Assembly: GCF_963378105.1 (NCBI RefSeq)
Contig: NZ_OY726398.1
Location: 3,534,001 to 3,598,000, forward strand
Direction: 5' to 3'
Origin: Mycolicibacter sp. MU0102
GTDB taxonomy: Bacteria; Actinomycetota; Actinomycetes; Mycobacteriales; Mycobacteriaceae
DNA length: 64,000 bases
How positions within the stretch are numbered: position 1 is the stretch's first letter; every line of letters begins with the position of its first letter. Below, piece by piece: positions 20,401-28,702 of this stretch. The position numbers were made by a program, and so were the translations under genes. The notes under the pieces were generated by a model, which saw nothing but the letters and a program-made list of their open reading frames with translations, was not told where the DNA came from and did not search any database.

Positions 20401-20767
20401 CCAGCGACAACTCGGCGCCGAAGACGGTGGCCATATCCAGCTCGGCCGCCGCCTCGGCGAACCGCACCACCCCGTATAAACCGTCGTGATCGGTCAGCGC
20501 GATCGCCCGCAGGCCCAGCCGGGCAGCCTCGGCGACCAACTCCTGCGGGTTGCTGGCCCCGTCCAGAAAGCTGTACGCCGAGTGCGCGTGTAACTCGGCA
20601 TAGGGCGGAAAAGACACTGTTCGCCCAGTCGGCCGCAGCGGCTCGACCTGCGGAGACGGCGAGCCGTGATCGGTCGACACACCGGCCGAATTACCGGTGT
20701 GACGAGGCTTACCATCTAGAACACGTTCTATTTCCGCCCAGCTAGACGGCCCGCTGCCCCAACTCAC
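17492..20767 (-). CDS. dnaE2: Error-prone DNA polymerase III alpha subunit DnaE2
   Basis: Translesion polymerase of the SOS mutasome with ImuA' and ImuB; it causes damage-induced mutagenesis. From GTG 20767 the protein is 1091 residues, the same length I recall for M. tuberculosis DnaE2. It begins [17 protein letters not shown], then a PHP domain ([17 protein letters not shown]), the catalytic aspartates in [35 protein letters not shown] and a C-terminal OB fold ([33 protein letters not shown]). The frame is open to 20857, but the in-frame ATG at 20788 lies inside the SOS box, so the downstream GTG is preferred. Regulated by LexA through that box. Confidence 0.96.
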   Translation of the reverse strand: [1091 protein letters not shown]

Positions 20768-20780
20768 ATCTTCCAAGATA

Positions 20781-20796
20781 TCGAACATACGTTCTA
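20781..20796. promoter_or_regulatory. SOS box (LexA site) of dnaE2
   Basis: TCGAAC-ATAC-GTTCTA differs by one base from the mycobacterial LexA consensus TCGAAC-N4-GTTCGA. It ends 14 bases before the dnaE2 GTG and overlaps a possible -10 (TATGTT on the minus strand). It also lies 85 bases upstream of the divergent mmpS gene. Confidence 0.85.
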
Positions 20797-20880
20797 AACG
20801 CCCTGGGATGGGTGTGAAAAAGAACTTTGATGCACTAATCTGTGTCAGTTCCGGCACGATGCGAAAGGGCCACTGCTTTC

Positions 20881-21312
20881 ATGTTCGGCGCTCTCAGACG
20901 CGCGTGGTTACCCCTACTCATCGTCATAGTCGTCGCGGTGGGGGGGTTCACTGTGCAGCGAGTCCGCGGCTATTTCGGAGCCGACGACAGCGGCAATGGG
21001 ACCGTCCCGTTCGAGGACACCAAGCCGTTTCACCCCAAGGTCGTGGTCTACGACATCTTCAGCCCGGACGGCACCTACGCCGACATCAACTACCTGGACC
21101 TCGATGCCACCCCACAGCGGATCGACGGCGCCAGCCTGCCGTGGTCGCTGACCCTGTCGACCACCAACCCCGCGGTGAGCCCCAACATCGTCGCCCAAGG
21201 TGACGGCGCCACCATCGGTTGCCGCGTCACCATCGACGGCGTCATCAAAGAAGAAAGAATCGCCACCGGCCCCGTGAGCGCCCAGACCTTCTGCATTGTG
21301 AAATCCGCATGA
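20881..21312 (+). CDS. MmpS family accessory membrane protein
   Basis: 143-residue partner of an MmpL transporter. A single N-terminal membrane helix ([29 protein letters not shown], about 3-30) is followed by the periplasmic MmpS domain with [38 protein letters not shown] and the conserved [13 protein letters not shown]. This resembles MmpS4/MmpS5, which serve siderophore export. ATG 20881 is preferred over the in-frame GTG at 20842 because it gives the standard MmpS N-terminus. The stop overlaps the mmpL start (ATGA). No MmpR-type regulator gene is adjacent. Confidence 0.93.
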   Translation: MFGALRRAWLPLLIVIVVAVGGFTVQRVRGYFGADDSGNGTVPFEDTKPFHPKVVVYDIFSPDGTYADINYLDLDATPQRIDGASLPWSLTLSTTNPAVSPNIVAQGDGATIGCRVTIDGVIKEERIATGPVSAQTFCIVKSA

Positions 21313-24215
21313 GCAAGCACACCAGCGACCCCAACGCCGAAGCCCCGACCGAAACGCTGCCGGCCGCGCAGCCGCCCAAGCGCGGCGGGATCCCGGCGTG
21401 GATCCGCCGGCTCGCAGTACCCATCATCCTGGCCTGGTTGGCGATCACCGTACTGGTGAATGTCGTTGTGCCGCAGCTCGACGAGGTCGGGAAGATGCGC
21501 GCGGTGTCGATGGCACCCCGCGACGCTCCGTCGATGATCGCGATGATGCGCATCGGCAAGGTGTTCGACGAGTTCAAATCGGACAGCTCGGCGATGGTGG
21601 TCCTCGAAGGCGACCAGCCGCTCGGCGACGACGCGCACAAGTATTACGACCAGTTGGTCACCAAGATGGAGGCCGACCACACCCACGTCGAGCACATCCA
21701 GGACTTCTGGAGTGACCCGCTGACCGCGGCGGGGTCCCAGAGCCCGGATGGCAAGGCCGCCTACGTCCAGGTGTATCTGGCCGGCAACATGGGCGAGACC
21801 CTGGCCAACGAATCGGTCGAGGCCGTCCAGCAGATCATCGCCGACACCCCGGCGCCCGAGGGCGTGCACGCCTATGTCACCGGCGGGGCCGCCCTCAACG
21901 CCGATCAGCACATCGCCGGCGACAAAAGCCTGAAGATCATCACCGCGCTGACGTTCGTGGTGATCATCACGATGCTGCTGTCCATCTACCGGTCCATCGG
22001 CACGGTGCTGTTGGTGCTGGGCATGGTGGTCTTCGAGCTGAGCGCTGCCCGCGGCGTGGTGGCCGTGTTGGCCTACTACAACATCATCGGCCTGTCGACG
22101 TTCGCGGTGAACCTGCTGGTGACGCTGGCCATCGCCGCCTCGACGGACTACGCGATCTTCCTGCTGGGCCGCTATCAAGAGGCCCGAGCGCTCGGCGAGG
22201 ACAAAGAGTCGGCCTTCCACACCATGTATCACGGCACCGCGCATGTGATCTTGGGCTCGGGTCTGACCATCGCCGGCGCGACCTTCTGTCTGCACTTCAC
22301 CCGACTGCCCTACTTCCAGTCGCTGGGCGTTCCGCTGGCGATCGGCATGTTGGTCATCGTGCTGGCCGCCCTCACCTTCGGCTCGGCGGTCGTGGCGGTG
22401 GCCAGCCGCTTCGGCATGCTCGAGCCCAAGCGGGCCATGCGAATCCGCACTTGGCGGCGGATCGGCGCGATGATCGTGCGCTGGCCGGGACCGGTGCTGG
22501 TGGCCACCACGGCGGTCTGCCTGATCGGCCTGCTCACGCTGCCGGGGTACAAGACCAACTACAACGACCGGCAGTACCTGCCGGACTACGTGCCGGCCAA
22601 CATCGGCTACGCCGCCGCCGACCGACACTTCTCCCAGGCCCGGATGAGTCCGGAACTGCTGATGATCGAGACCGACCACGACCTGCGCAACCCGGCCGAC
22701 TTCCTGGTGATCAACCGGATCGCCAAGCGAGTGTTCGAGGTGCCTGGCATCGGGCGAGTGCAGACCATCACCCGGCCGCTGGGCACGCCGATCGAACACA
22801 CCACGATCCCGTTCGCGATCAGCATGCAGGGCACCACCCAGCAGCTGAACATGAAGTACCAGCTCGACAGCATGAAGAACATGCTCAAGATGGGCGACGA
22901 CATGGCGGTCTCGGTCCAGAGCATGAAGGACATGCTCGAGGTCACCCGCGCGATGTCCGAGACGACCCACAGCATGGACCTCAAGATGCACCACATGCTC
23001 GACGACATCCAGCGGATGCGCGACTCGATCGCGGACTTCGACGACATGTGGCGTCCGATGCGCAGCTACTTCTACTGGGAGCCGCACTGCTTCGACATCC
23101 CGATCTGCTGGTCGATCCGGTCCATCTTCGACGTGATGGACGGCCTTGACCAGATGACCGAGGATTTCGAAAGGGTGCTGCCCGACATCGACAACCTCGA
23201 TCGGCTGATCCCGCGGATGCTCGAGATCATGCCGCCGATGATCGAGACGATGGAAAACATGCGCACCACCCAGCTGAAGATGCAGTCCACCATGGAGGGC
23301 CTGCAGCTTCAGATGGAGAAGATGATGGAAGGCCAGAACGCCATGGGCAAGGCGTTCGACGAGTCCAAGAACGACGACTCGTTCTACCTGCCGCCCGAGG
23401 CGTTCGACAACCCCGACTTCAAGCGCGGCATGAAGATGTTCCTGTCCCCCGACGGTCACGCGGTGCGGTTCATCATCAGCCATGAGGGCGACCCGATGTC
23501 CCCGGAGGGCGTCAGCCACATCGCACCGATCAAGCACGCCGTGCACGAGGCGCTCAAGGGCACCCCGCTGGAGGGCTCCAAGGTCTATCTCGGCGGCACC
23601 GCGGCCATGTTCAAGGACATGAAGGACGGGTCGGCCTACGACCTGATCATCGCCGGTATCGCCTCGCTGTGCCTGATCTTCATCATCATGTTGCTGATCA
23701 CCCGGGCCGTGGTGGCCTCGGCGGTGATCGTCGGCACGGTGCTGCTCTCGCTGGGCACATCGTTCGGTATCTCGGTGCTGATCTGGCAGCACATCATTGG
23801 CCTGGACCTGCACTGGATGGTGCTGGCGATGTCGGTGATCATCCTGTTGGCCGTCGGCTCGGACTACAACCTGCTGCTGGTCTCCCGGATGAAGGAAGAG
23901 CTGCACGGCGGACTCAAGACCGGCATCATCCGCGCCATGGGCGGCAGTGGCTCCGTGGTCACCTCGGCGGGCCTGGTGTTCGCGTTCACCATGATGTCGA
24001 TGCTGGTCTCCGACCTGCGCGTGATCGGCCAGGTGGGTTCCACCATCGGCCTGGGTCTGCTCATCGACACCCTGGTGATCCGCTCGTTCATGACGCCGTC
24101 GATCGCTGCGTTGCTGGGCCGTTGGTTCTGGTGGCCGCAGCGGGTGCCGTTGCGGCCGAGCCCCGTGGCGCAGCAGGCCGTGGCCCGGTCGAACGAGCCG
24201 GTGTCGGTCAGCTGA
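21309..24215 (+). CDS. MmpL family RND transporter (MmpL4/MmpL5 type)
   Basis: 968-residue inner-membrane transporter of the resistance-nodulation-division superfamily. There is an N-terminal helix ([21 protein letters not shown]) and two periplasmic domains, each preceding membrane bundles with sterol-sensing-like features such as [16 protein letters not shown] and [16 protein letters not shown]. These hold the proton-relay Asp-Tyr pairs. The second periplasmic domain has a long methionine-rich, probably coiled-coil segment ([28 protein letters not shown] to about residue 700), typical of MmpL4/5. Those proteins with MmpS4/5 export mycobactins and some drugs. The substrate here is inferred only from the family. 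Confidence 0.94.
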   Translation: MSKHTSDPNAEAPTETLPAAQPPKRGGIPAWIRRLAVPIILAWLAITVLVNVVVPQLDEVGKMRAVSMAPRDAPSMIAMMRIGKVFDEFKSDSSAMVVLEGDQPLGDDAHKYYDQLVTKMEADHTHVEHIQDFWSDPLTAAGSQSPDGKAAYVQVYLAGNMGETLANESVEAVQQIIADTPAPEGVHAYVTGGAALNADQHIAGDKSLKIITALTFVVIITMLLSIYRSIGTVLLVLGMVVFELSAARGVVAVLAYYNIIGLSTFAVNLLVTLAIAASTDYAIFLLGRYQEARALGEDKESAFHTMYHGTAHVILGSGLTIAGATFCLHFTRLPYFQSLGVPLAIGMLVIVLAALTFGSAVVAVASRFGMLEPKRAMRIRTWRRIGAMIVRWPGPVLVATTAVCLIGLLTLPGYKTNYNDRQYLPDYVPANIGYAAADRHFSQARMSPELLMIETDHDLRNPADFLVINRIAKRVFEVPGIGRVQTITRPLGTPIEHTTIPFAISMQGTTQQLNMKYQLDSMKNMLKMGDDMAVSVQSMKDMLEVTRAMSETTHSMDLKMHHMLDDIQRMRDSIADFDDMWRPMRSYFYWEPHCFDIPICWSIRSIFDVMDGLDQMTEDFERVLPDIDNLDRLIPRMLEIMPPMIETMENMRTTQLKMQSTMEGLQLQMEKMMEGQNAMGKAFDESKNDDSFYLPPEAFDNPDFKRGMKMFLSPDGHAVRFIISHEGDPMSPEGVSHIAPIKHAVHEALKGTPLEGSKVYLGGTAAMFKDMKDGSAYDLIIAGIASLCLIFIIMLLITRAVVASAVIVGTVLLSLGTSFGISVLIWQHIIGLDLHWMVLAMSVIILLAVGSDYNLLLVSRMKEELHGGLKTGIIRAMGGSGSVVTSAGLVFAFTMMSMLVSDLRVIGQVGSTIGLGLLIDTLVIRSFMTPSIAALLGRWFWWPQRVPLRPSPVAQQAVARSNEPVSVS

Positions 24216-24225
24216 CGCCGGCCCG

Positions 24226-25089
24226 CTACGACGGCGGGCGGACGACCACAACCGGGGCGTGAGCCGACTGCACCACTGCCTGGCTGACCGAGCCGAGCAG
24301 CATGCCGGTGAAGCCGCCGCGGCCGTGGCTGCCCACCACCACCAGCTGAGCCTCCTGGGATTGGTCGACGAGCTGGTCGGCCGGTCGGTCATCGACCACC
24401 ACGCGGCGCACCGTGACGTCGGGGTAGCGCTCGCGCCAGCCCGCCAGTCGTTCGGCCAGGGCCAGTTCACCTTCGGATGCCATCGCCGCGGTGTCGATGC
24501 CGGGGAAGTCCAGCAGTCCGGTGTCGTGCCAGGCATACACCGCGATCAGTTCCACCCCACGCAACGAGGCCTCTTCGAACGCCAGCGCGGTTGCGGCCTC
24601 CGACACCGGAGAGCCGTCGATACCGACGACCACCGGTGCGGTGTCGGGGCGCAGATGGTCTTCGTGGATGACCACGACCGGGCAGTGCGCATGTCGCACC
24701 AACGACGAGCTGACCGAGCCGAGCAACAGCCGGCGCATCCGCCCATGCCCGCGCGACCCGACCACCAGGCGGACCGCTTCGCGACTCATGTCCACCAGCA
24801 TCGGCACCGTGGAGCCCACGACGGTCTCGGCGGTGACCTGCGCCGCGCCGGCCGCCTCGGCGATCTCGACGGCCTCACGCAGGTAGCGTTCGCCCTGGTC
24901 ACGCTGCCACTCGGTGTAGCCGGGCGGCATCGGTGTCTCGGGGAACGTCATCACCACCGGGGAAGCCAGCACGTGGACCAGGATGAGCGGCAGGTTGTGC
25001 AGCGCGGCGTCACGCGCCGCCCAGTCGACTGCCGCTACCGACGACGGCGATCCGTCGACACCGACCAGGATTCCGGGAGTGGACGACAT
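24226..25089 (-). CDS. Universal stress protein with two USP domains
   Basis: 287-residue tandem universal stress protein, the Rv2005c/Rv2623 type. Domain 1 begins ILVGVDGSPSSVAAVDWAARDA and ends with the ATP-binding GSRGHGRMRRLLLGSVSSSLVRHAHCPVVV. Domain 2 begins PVVVGIDGSPVSEAATALAFEEA and ends GSHGRGGFTGMLLGSVSQAVVQSAHAPVVVV. Both carry the G-2X-G-9X-G(S/T) nucleotide motif, so ATP binding is expected. Many such mycobacterial genes belong to the dormancy regulon, but no DosR box was identified in the 70-base gap upstream. Convergent with mmpL. Confidence 0.93.
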   Translation of the reverse strand: MSSTPGILVGVDGSPSSVAAVDWAARDAALHNLPLILVHVLASPVVMTFPETPMPPGYTEWQRDQGERYLREAVEIAEAAGAAQVTAETVVGSTVPMLVDMSREAVRLVVGSRGHGRMRRLLLGSVSSSLVRHAHCPVVVIHEDHLRPDTAPVVVGIDGSPVSEAATALAFEEASLRGVELIAVYAWHDTGLLDFPGIDTAAMASEGELALAERLAGWRERYPDVTVRRVVVDDRPADQLVDQSQEAQLVVVGSHGRGGFTGMLLGSVSQAVVQSAHAPVVVVRPPS

Positions 25090-25159
25090 CGGGGCTCTCC
25101 TTGTGTTCGGGGAACTCTCTAGACCCCTACCACGCTAATCGGAGTACGGCTGTGGCACC

Positions 25160-26308
25160 GTGGTGGACATGGTTGGCATGTCGGTCACGATCGACCCGCG
25201 CCGGCATGACGCGGTGCTGTTGCGGCTCGGCGGGGGTGCCGACACGGCGCCGTTGACCGAGCGGCTGCGACGGGCTGGCGTGCGGGTGGCCGCGGTGGCC
25301 CCCGATGACTCCGACGGTTCGAGTGCCGAACTGCTGGCTGCCGCCGCCGGGTTGGCGGTGCGGCCGGGCCGCTGCGCGGTGCTCACCGACTCCGAAGCGG
25401 GGGTAATCGCCGCTCGCAGTGCCGGATTCGCCCTGGTGATCGGTGTGGGATGCGACGGCGGTGACGCAGTGGTGGCGGACCCGAGCGCGGTGCAGGTGCG
25501 TACCGGCGATCGGCCGATGTCGGCGTTGCCGGACGCGATGACGGCCTTGAACGCCGGGGAGCTGCGCGACCTCGATCACCCGGCGGTGTTCTTCGATTTC
25601 GACGGGACCCTCTCGGACATCGTCGACGACCCCGATGCGGCCCGGCCGGTGGCCGGCGCGGTGGAGGCGTTGGCCGCGTTGGCCGCCCAGTGCCCGGTCG
25701 CGGTGCTGTCCGGTCGGGATCTGGCCGACGTGCGGACCCGGGTGGGGCTGGACGGGATCTGGTATGCGGGCAGCCACGGCTTCGAGCTGATCGGGCCGGA
25801 CGGCGCCCACCACCAGAACGAGGCCGCCGTCGATGCGGTGCTGGTACTGGCCGCCGCGGCCGGTTCCCTCACCGAGCGACTCGGTGCGATCCCGGGAATC
25901 ATGGTGGAACACAAGCGCTTCGCGGTCGCGGTGCACTACCGCAATGTCGCCCGGGATCGGGTCGGCGAGGTGCTGGCGGCGGTGCGCGAGACCGGCCGGC
26001 GCCGCGGGCTGCGGGTCACGACCGGACGTGAGGTGATCGAGCTGCGCCCCGAGATCGACTGGGACAAGGGCCGTACGCTGCACTGGCTGCTGGATCGGAT
26101 GCCCGGGGTGGCCACACCACTGTTTCTCGGCGACGACATCACCGACGAGGACGCGTTCGACGCGGTCACCGAACTGTCGGGTGCGGCAATTATGGTGCGG
26201 CACAACGATGACGGAGATCGCGCCACCGCCGCCCGTTACGCGCTGGAGAGTCCGGCGCAAGCGGCCGAGTTCACCGCGCAGTTGGCCCAGCGCCTGGCCG
26301 CCGGCTGA
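25160..26308 (+). CDS. otsB: Trehalose-6-phosphate phosphatase OtsB (OtsB2-like)
   Basis: HAD-family phosphatase completing trehalose synthesis by dephosphorylating trehalose-6-phosphate. The 382 residues have an N-terminal inactive HAD-like domain (ITIDPRRHDAVL type to about 125). The catalytic domain has motif I FFDFDGTLSDI (nucleophile and acid-base Asp), GRDLADVRTRVGLDGIWYAGSHGFE, EHKRFAVAVHYRN and motif IV LGDDITDEDAF. This two-domain form is that of mycobacterial OtsB2. The start is uncertain: GTG 25160, ATG 25169 and ATG 25178 are all in frame without a clear ribosome site. Confidence 0.95.
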   Translation: MVDMVGMSVTIDPRRHDAVLLRLGGGADTAPLTERLRRAGVRVAAVAPDDSDGSSAELLAAAAGLAVRPGRCAVLTDSEAGVIAARSAGFALVIGVGCDGGDAVVADPSAVQVRTGDRPMSALPDAMTALNAGELRDLDHPAVFFDFDGTLSDIVDDPDAARPVAGAVEALAALAAQCPVAVLSGRDLADVRTRVGLDGIWYAGSHGFELIGPDGAHHQNEAAVDAVLVLAAAAGSLTERLGAIPGIMVEHKRFAVAVHYRNVARDRVGEVLAAVRETGRRRGLRVTTGREVIELRPEIDWDKGRTLHWLLDRMPGVATPLFLGDDITDEDAFDAVTELSGAAIMVRHNDDGDRATAARYALESPAQAAEFTAQLAQRLAAG

Positions 26309-26317
26309 TCCGCAACC

Positions 26318-27187
26318 TCAGTCCTGGTATTCCACCGCGCCGTCGTCGAGCACCACCCGCGGGTTGGTGCCGTCGGGACCGGCCGCCTCGGTGCGGAACA
26401 CCGCCTTGCCCGGCTCGGTCCGCCAAATCGAGGTGGTCAGCGTCTCCCCCGGGAACACCGGGTCGGTGAATCGTGCCGAGATGGCGCTGACCCTGCTGGC
26501 GTCGCCGCCACCGAGCTCGGCGACCAGCGCACGACCGGCGAAACCGTAGGTGCACAGCCCGTGCAGGATCGGCTTGGGGAAACCGGCCAGCGTGGTGGCG
26601 AACCACGGATCACTGTGCAGCGGGTTGCGGTCGCCTGAGAGCCGGTAGAGCAGCGCCTGGTCCTCTCGGGTCCCATACGCGACGCGGGAATCGGGTTCGG
26701 TGTCGGGGATCTGCGGAGCGACCGCCCGTTGCCCGGGTTCCCCGCCGAAGCCGCCGGCCTTGCGGATGACCAGGGTGGTCAGCGTCTCGACGACCAGCTC
26801 GGAAGTCTTCGAATCGGTGCCGCGCGCCCGCAGCATCACGACGGCGTTCTTGCCCTCGCCCTTGTCCTGAATGTCGGCTACCTCGGCCACCACCTGCAGG
26901 CTTCCGGCGGGCGGCAGCGGCGCGAACAGTCGTACCTCTTGGGAGCCGTGCAGCAGCAGCGCCGGGTTGAACGTGCCGATCTTGCCGACGGCCGCAAAGC
27001 CCATGCAGCAGATGACGGCGTAGGTGGGCAACACCTGCTGCGGGGTGTCATGGCTGTTCTCGGTGGTGAATGCCAGATCGGCTGTTCCGGCGCCAACCCC
27101 GAGCGCATAGAGCATGGTGTCGCGATCGGTCCATGCAAACGGCATCGGGTCGGCAGTCGCGCCAATGGCCGTCGGGTCCAGTGCCAC
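26318..27187 (-). CDS. htdY: (3R)-hydroxyacyl-CoA/ACP dehydratase, HtdY-like (MaoC family)
   Basis: Double-hotdog hydratase 2 of 290 residues, like Rv3389c (HtdY). The catalytic hydratase motif is YRLSGDRNPLHSDPWFA with Asp and His, followed by GFPKPILHGLCTYGFAGRAL. The N-terminal half (DRDTMLYALGVGAG, QVLPTYAVICCMGF) is the non-catalytic hotdog with the substrate tunnel. It dehydrates (3R)-hydroxyacyl thioesters in fatty-acid metabolism. Convergent with otsB and divergent from lpqD, the same order as recalled for M. tuberculosis. Confidence 0.92.
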   Translation of the reverse strand: MALDPTAIGATADPMPFAWTDRDTMLYALGVGAGTADLAFTTENSHDTPQQVLPTYAVICCMGFAAVGKIGTFNPALLLHGSQEVRLFAPLPPAGSLQVVAEVADIQDKGEGKNAVVMLRARGTDSKTSELVVETLTTLVIRKAGGFGGEPGQRAVAPQIPDTEPDSRVAYGTREDQALLYRLSGDRNPLHSDPWFATTLAGFPKPILHGLCTYGFAGRALVAELGGGDASRVSAISARFTDPVFPGETLTTSIWRTEPGKAVFRTEAAGPDGTNPRVVLDDGAVEYQD

Positions 27188-27275
27188 GGATTCTCCTTCA
27201 CCTCGGACGAATTGGCCTCCACCATTTCAGCAGAACCGGTCGCGTCAGCGCCATCCACACGGCAGGCTGTCGAAC

Positions 27276-27992
27276 ATGGGGAAGCGCATCTGGAACCGCA
27301 CCGGCACCCTGTTCGCACTGTTGGCGGCGGCGCTGGCCGCAGTCCTGGTGCTCAGCGGCTGTTCGGGGACACCACACCCGCGCAACATCACCCTGACGCT
27401 GGTCCGGCACGCGGAATCGGAATCCAACGCCGCCGGAATCCTCGACACGTCGGTGCCCGGTCCGGGACTGACCGAGAAAGGCCGCGTCCAGGCTCAGCAA
27501 ATCGCAGATCAGCTCTCCCGCGGTCACCATGACGGTGTCTACGCCTCGTCGATGGTGCGCACTCAGCAGACCGCCGCCCCGCTGGCCCGCGAACTCGGAC
27601 GTCAGGTGCAGATCCTGCCCGGGCTGCGGGAGATCAGCGCCGGTTGGTTCGGCGACAAGCCCCGATCGATTGCCAATTCGCCGTATTGGCTGGCCCCGCA
27701 GGCATGGCTTCACGGTGACCGGACCGCGGCCATCCCCGGCTCGATCGACGGCAACCAGTTCAACGACGAGTTCGGCGCCGCGGTCCAGCAGATCTACGAC
27801 TCCGGCGACACCAACCCGGTGGCGTTCGCACACGGGGCGTCGATTGCGACGTGGACCCTGATGAACGTCAAGAATCCCCGCGATGAGCTGTTGATCGACC
27901 ATCCACTGCCCAACCTCGGCAAGGTGGTGATCACCGGCAACCCGGCCACCGGCTGGAAACTGTTGGACTGGGACGGGATTCGCGCATTCTGA
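27276..27992 (+). CDS. lpqD: Lipoprotein with phosphoglycerate-mutase-like histidine phosphatase domain (LpqD-like)
   Basis: 238-residue lipoprotein. A signal peptide with membrane helix (FALLAAALAAVLVLSGC) ends in a lipobox with Cys29, predicting a lipid anchor on the outer face of the membrane. The mature part is a histidine phosphatase domain: LVRHAESESNAAG (catalytic His), GVYASSMVRTQQTAAPLA, LREISAGWFG and VAFAHGASIATW with the second His. Substrate unknown. ATG 27276 is chosen because it gives the signal peptide directly; the open frame upstream has no such feature. Followed after 12 bases by a channel-like gene. Confidence 0.9.
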   Translation: MGKRIWNRTGTLFALLAAALAAVLVLSGCSGTPHPRNITLTLVRHAESESNAAGILDTSVPGPGLTEKGRVQAQQIADQLSRGHHDGVYASSMVRTQQTAAPLARELGRQVQILPGLREISAGWFGDKPRSIANSPYWLAPQAWLHGDRTAAIPGSIDGNQFNDEFGAAVQQIYDSGDTNPVAFAHGASIATWTLMNVKNPRDELLIDHPLPNLGKVVITGNPATGWKLLDWDGIRAF

Positions 27993-28004
27993 CCTCAGGT
28001 GCCG

Positions 28005-28676
28005 ATGAGCACGCCTGACGGCTCCGATGCTCCGGCCGGCTTGACCGACACCGGACGCGTGGAGGCGTTCAGCGACGGTGTGTTCGCGATCGCGGTGACC
28101 CTGTTGGTGCTCGACCTCAAAGCACCCGAGCACGCCCCCGGGCAGCTGCTGGAGGGGTTGATCCGGCAGTGGCCGGCCTACCTCGGTTACCTCGCGTCGT
28201 TCGGCTACGTCGCGGTGATCTGGCTCAACCACCACCAGGCGTTCACCGCGATCAAACAGGTCAACAAGGGCGTCCATCTGGCCAACATCGCCCTGCTGTT
28301 CACCACGGCGCTCATCCCGTTTCCGACCGCGGTGCTCTCCCGCGCGTTCATCGACGGGGCTGACACTCACGACGCGCGTACCGCCGTGGCCCTGTACGCC
28401 GGCATTCTGGCGGCCATGTGCGCGAGTTGGCTGCTGCTGTTCGATCAGGTCAGCCGGTGCCCCGACCGGCTGGTCGCAGACGAGGTGGATCCGCGCGTGT
28501 TCGCCGCCCAACGGTTTCGGTCGATAACCGGGATCGTCGCCTATCTGGTGGCGGGCGTGATCGGCGTGGTGTGGTCGCCGATGGTCGCGCTGGCGGTTTT
28601 TGTCGTGATGCCGGCCTTCTACGCGATCAATATCGGCGGGTATCGGACGGCGAGACCCAACTCACCATTGACGTAG
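28005..28676 (+). CDS. TMEM175/DUF1211 family membrane protein, potential potassium channel
   Basis: 223-residue integral membrane protein. The first helix carries the family motif RVEAFSDGVFAIAVTLLVLDL; the FSDG motif is the TMEM175 signature and lines the pore in characterised members. About five further hydrophobic stretches follow (YLGYLASFGYVAVIWL, NIALLFTTALIPF, AVALYAGILAAMCASWLLLF, ITGIVAYLVAGVIGVVW, MVALAVFVVMPAFYAINI). Bacterial homologues conduct potassium; that role is inferred here. ATG 28005 is preferred over GTG 27999. It closely follows lpqD and may be co-transcribed. Confidence 0.85.
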   Translation: MSTPDGSDAPAGLTDTGRVEAFSDGVFAIAVTLLVLDLKAPEHAPGQLLEGLIRQWPAYLGYLASFGYVAVIWLNHHQAFTAIKQVNKGVHLANIALLFTTALIPFPTAVLSRAFIDGADTHDARTAVALYAGILAAMCASWLLLFDQVSRCPDRLVADEVDPRVFAAQRFRSITGIVAYLVAGVIGVVWSPMVALAVFVVMPAFYAINIGGYRTARPNSPLT

Positions 28677-28702
28677 CCGACCCGAGCGACCACCATGACC
28701 GC

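Noticed and set aside
18677..20479. Plus-strand 600-codon open frame within dnaE2
   Set aside because: Antisense to the DnaE2 catalytic core; low-complexity Gln/Arg/His composition and no domain.
20717..20730. Second LexA-like dyad TAGAACACGTTCTA in the dnaE2 5' region
   Set aside because: The half-sites are separated by only two bases instead of four, and it lies inside the coding sequence after the chosen start.
21090..24536. Long minus-strand open frame of over 1100 codons antisense to mmpL
   Set aside because: It lies opposite a clear MmpL gene, is full of His/Arg/Gln/Asp runs typical of GC-rich antisense frames, and has no recognisable domain.
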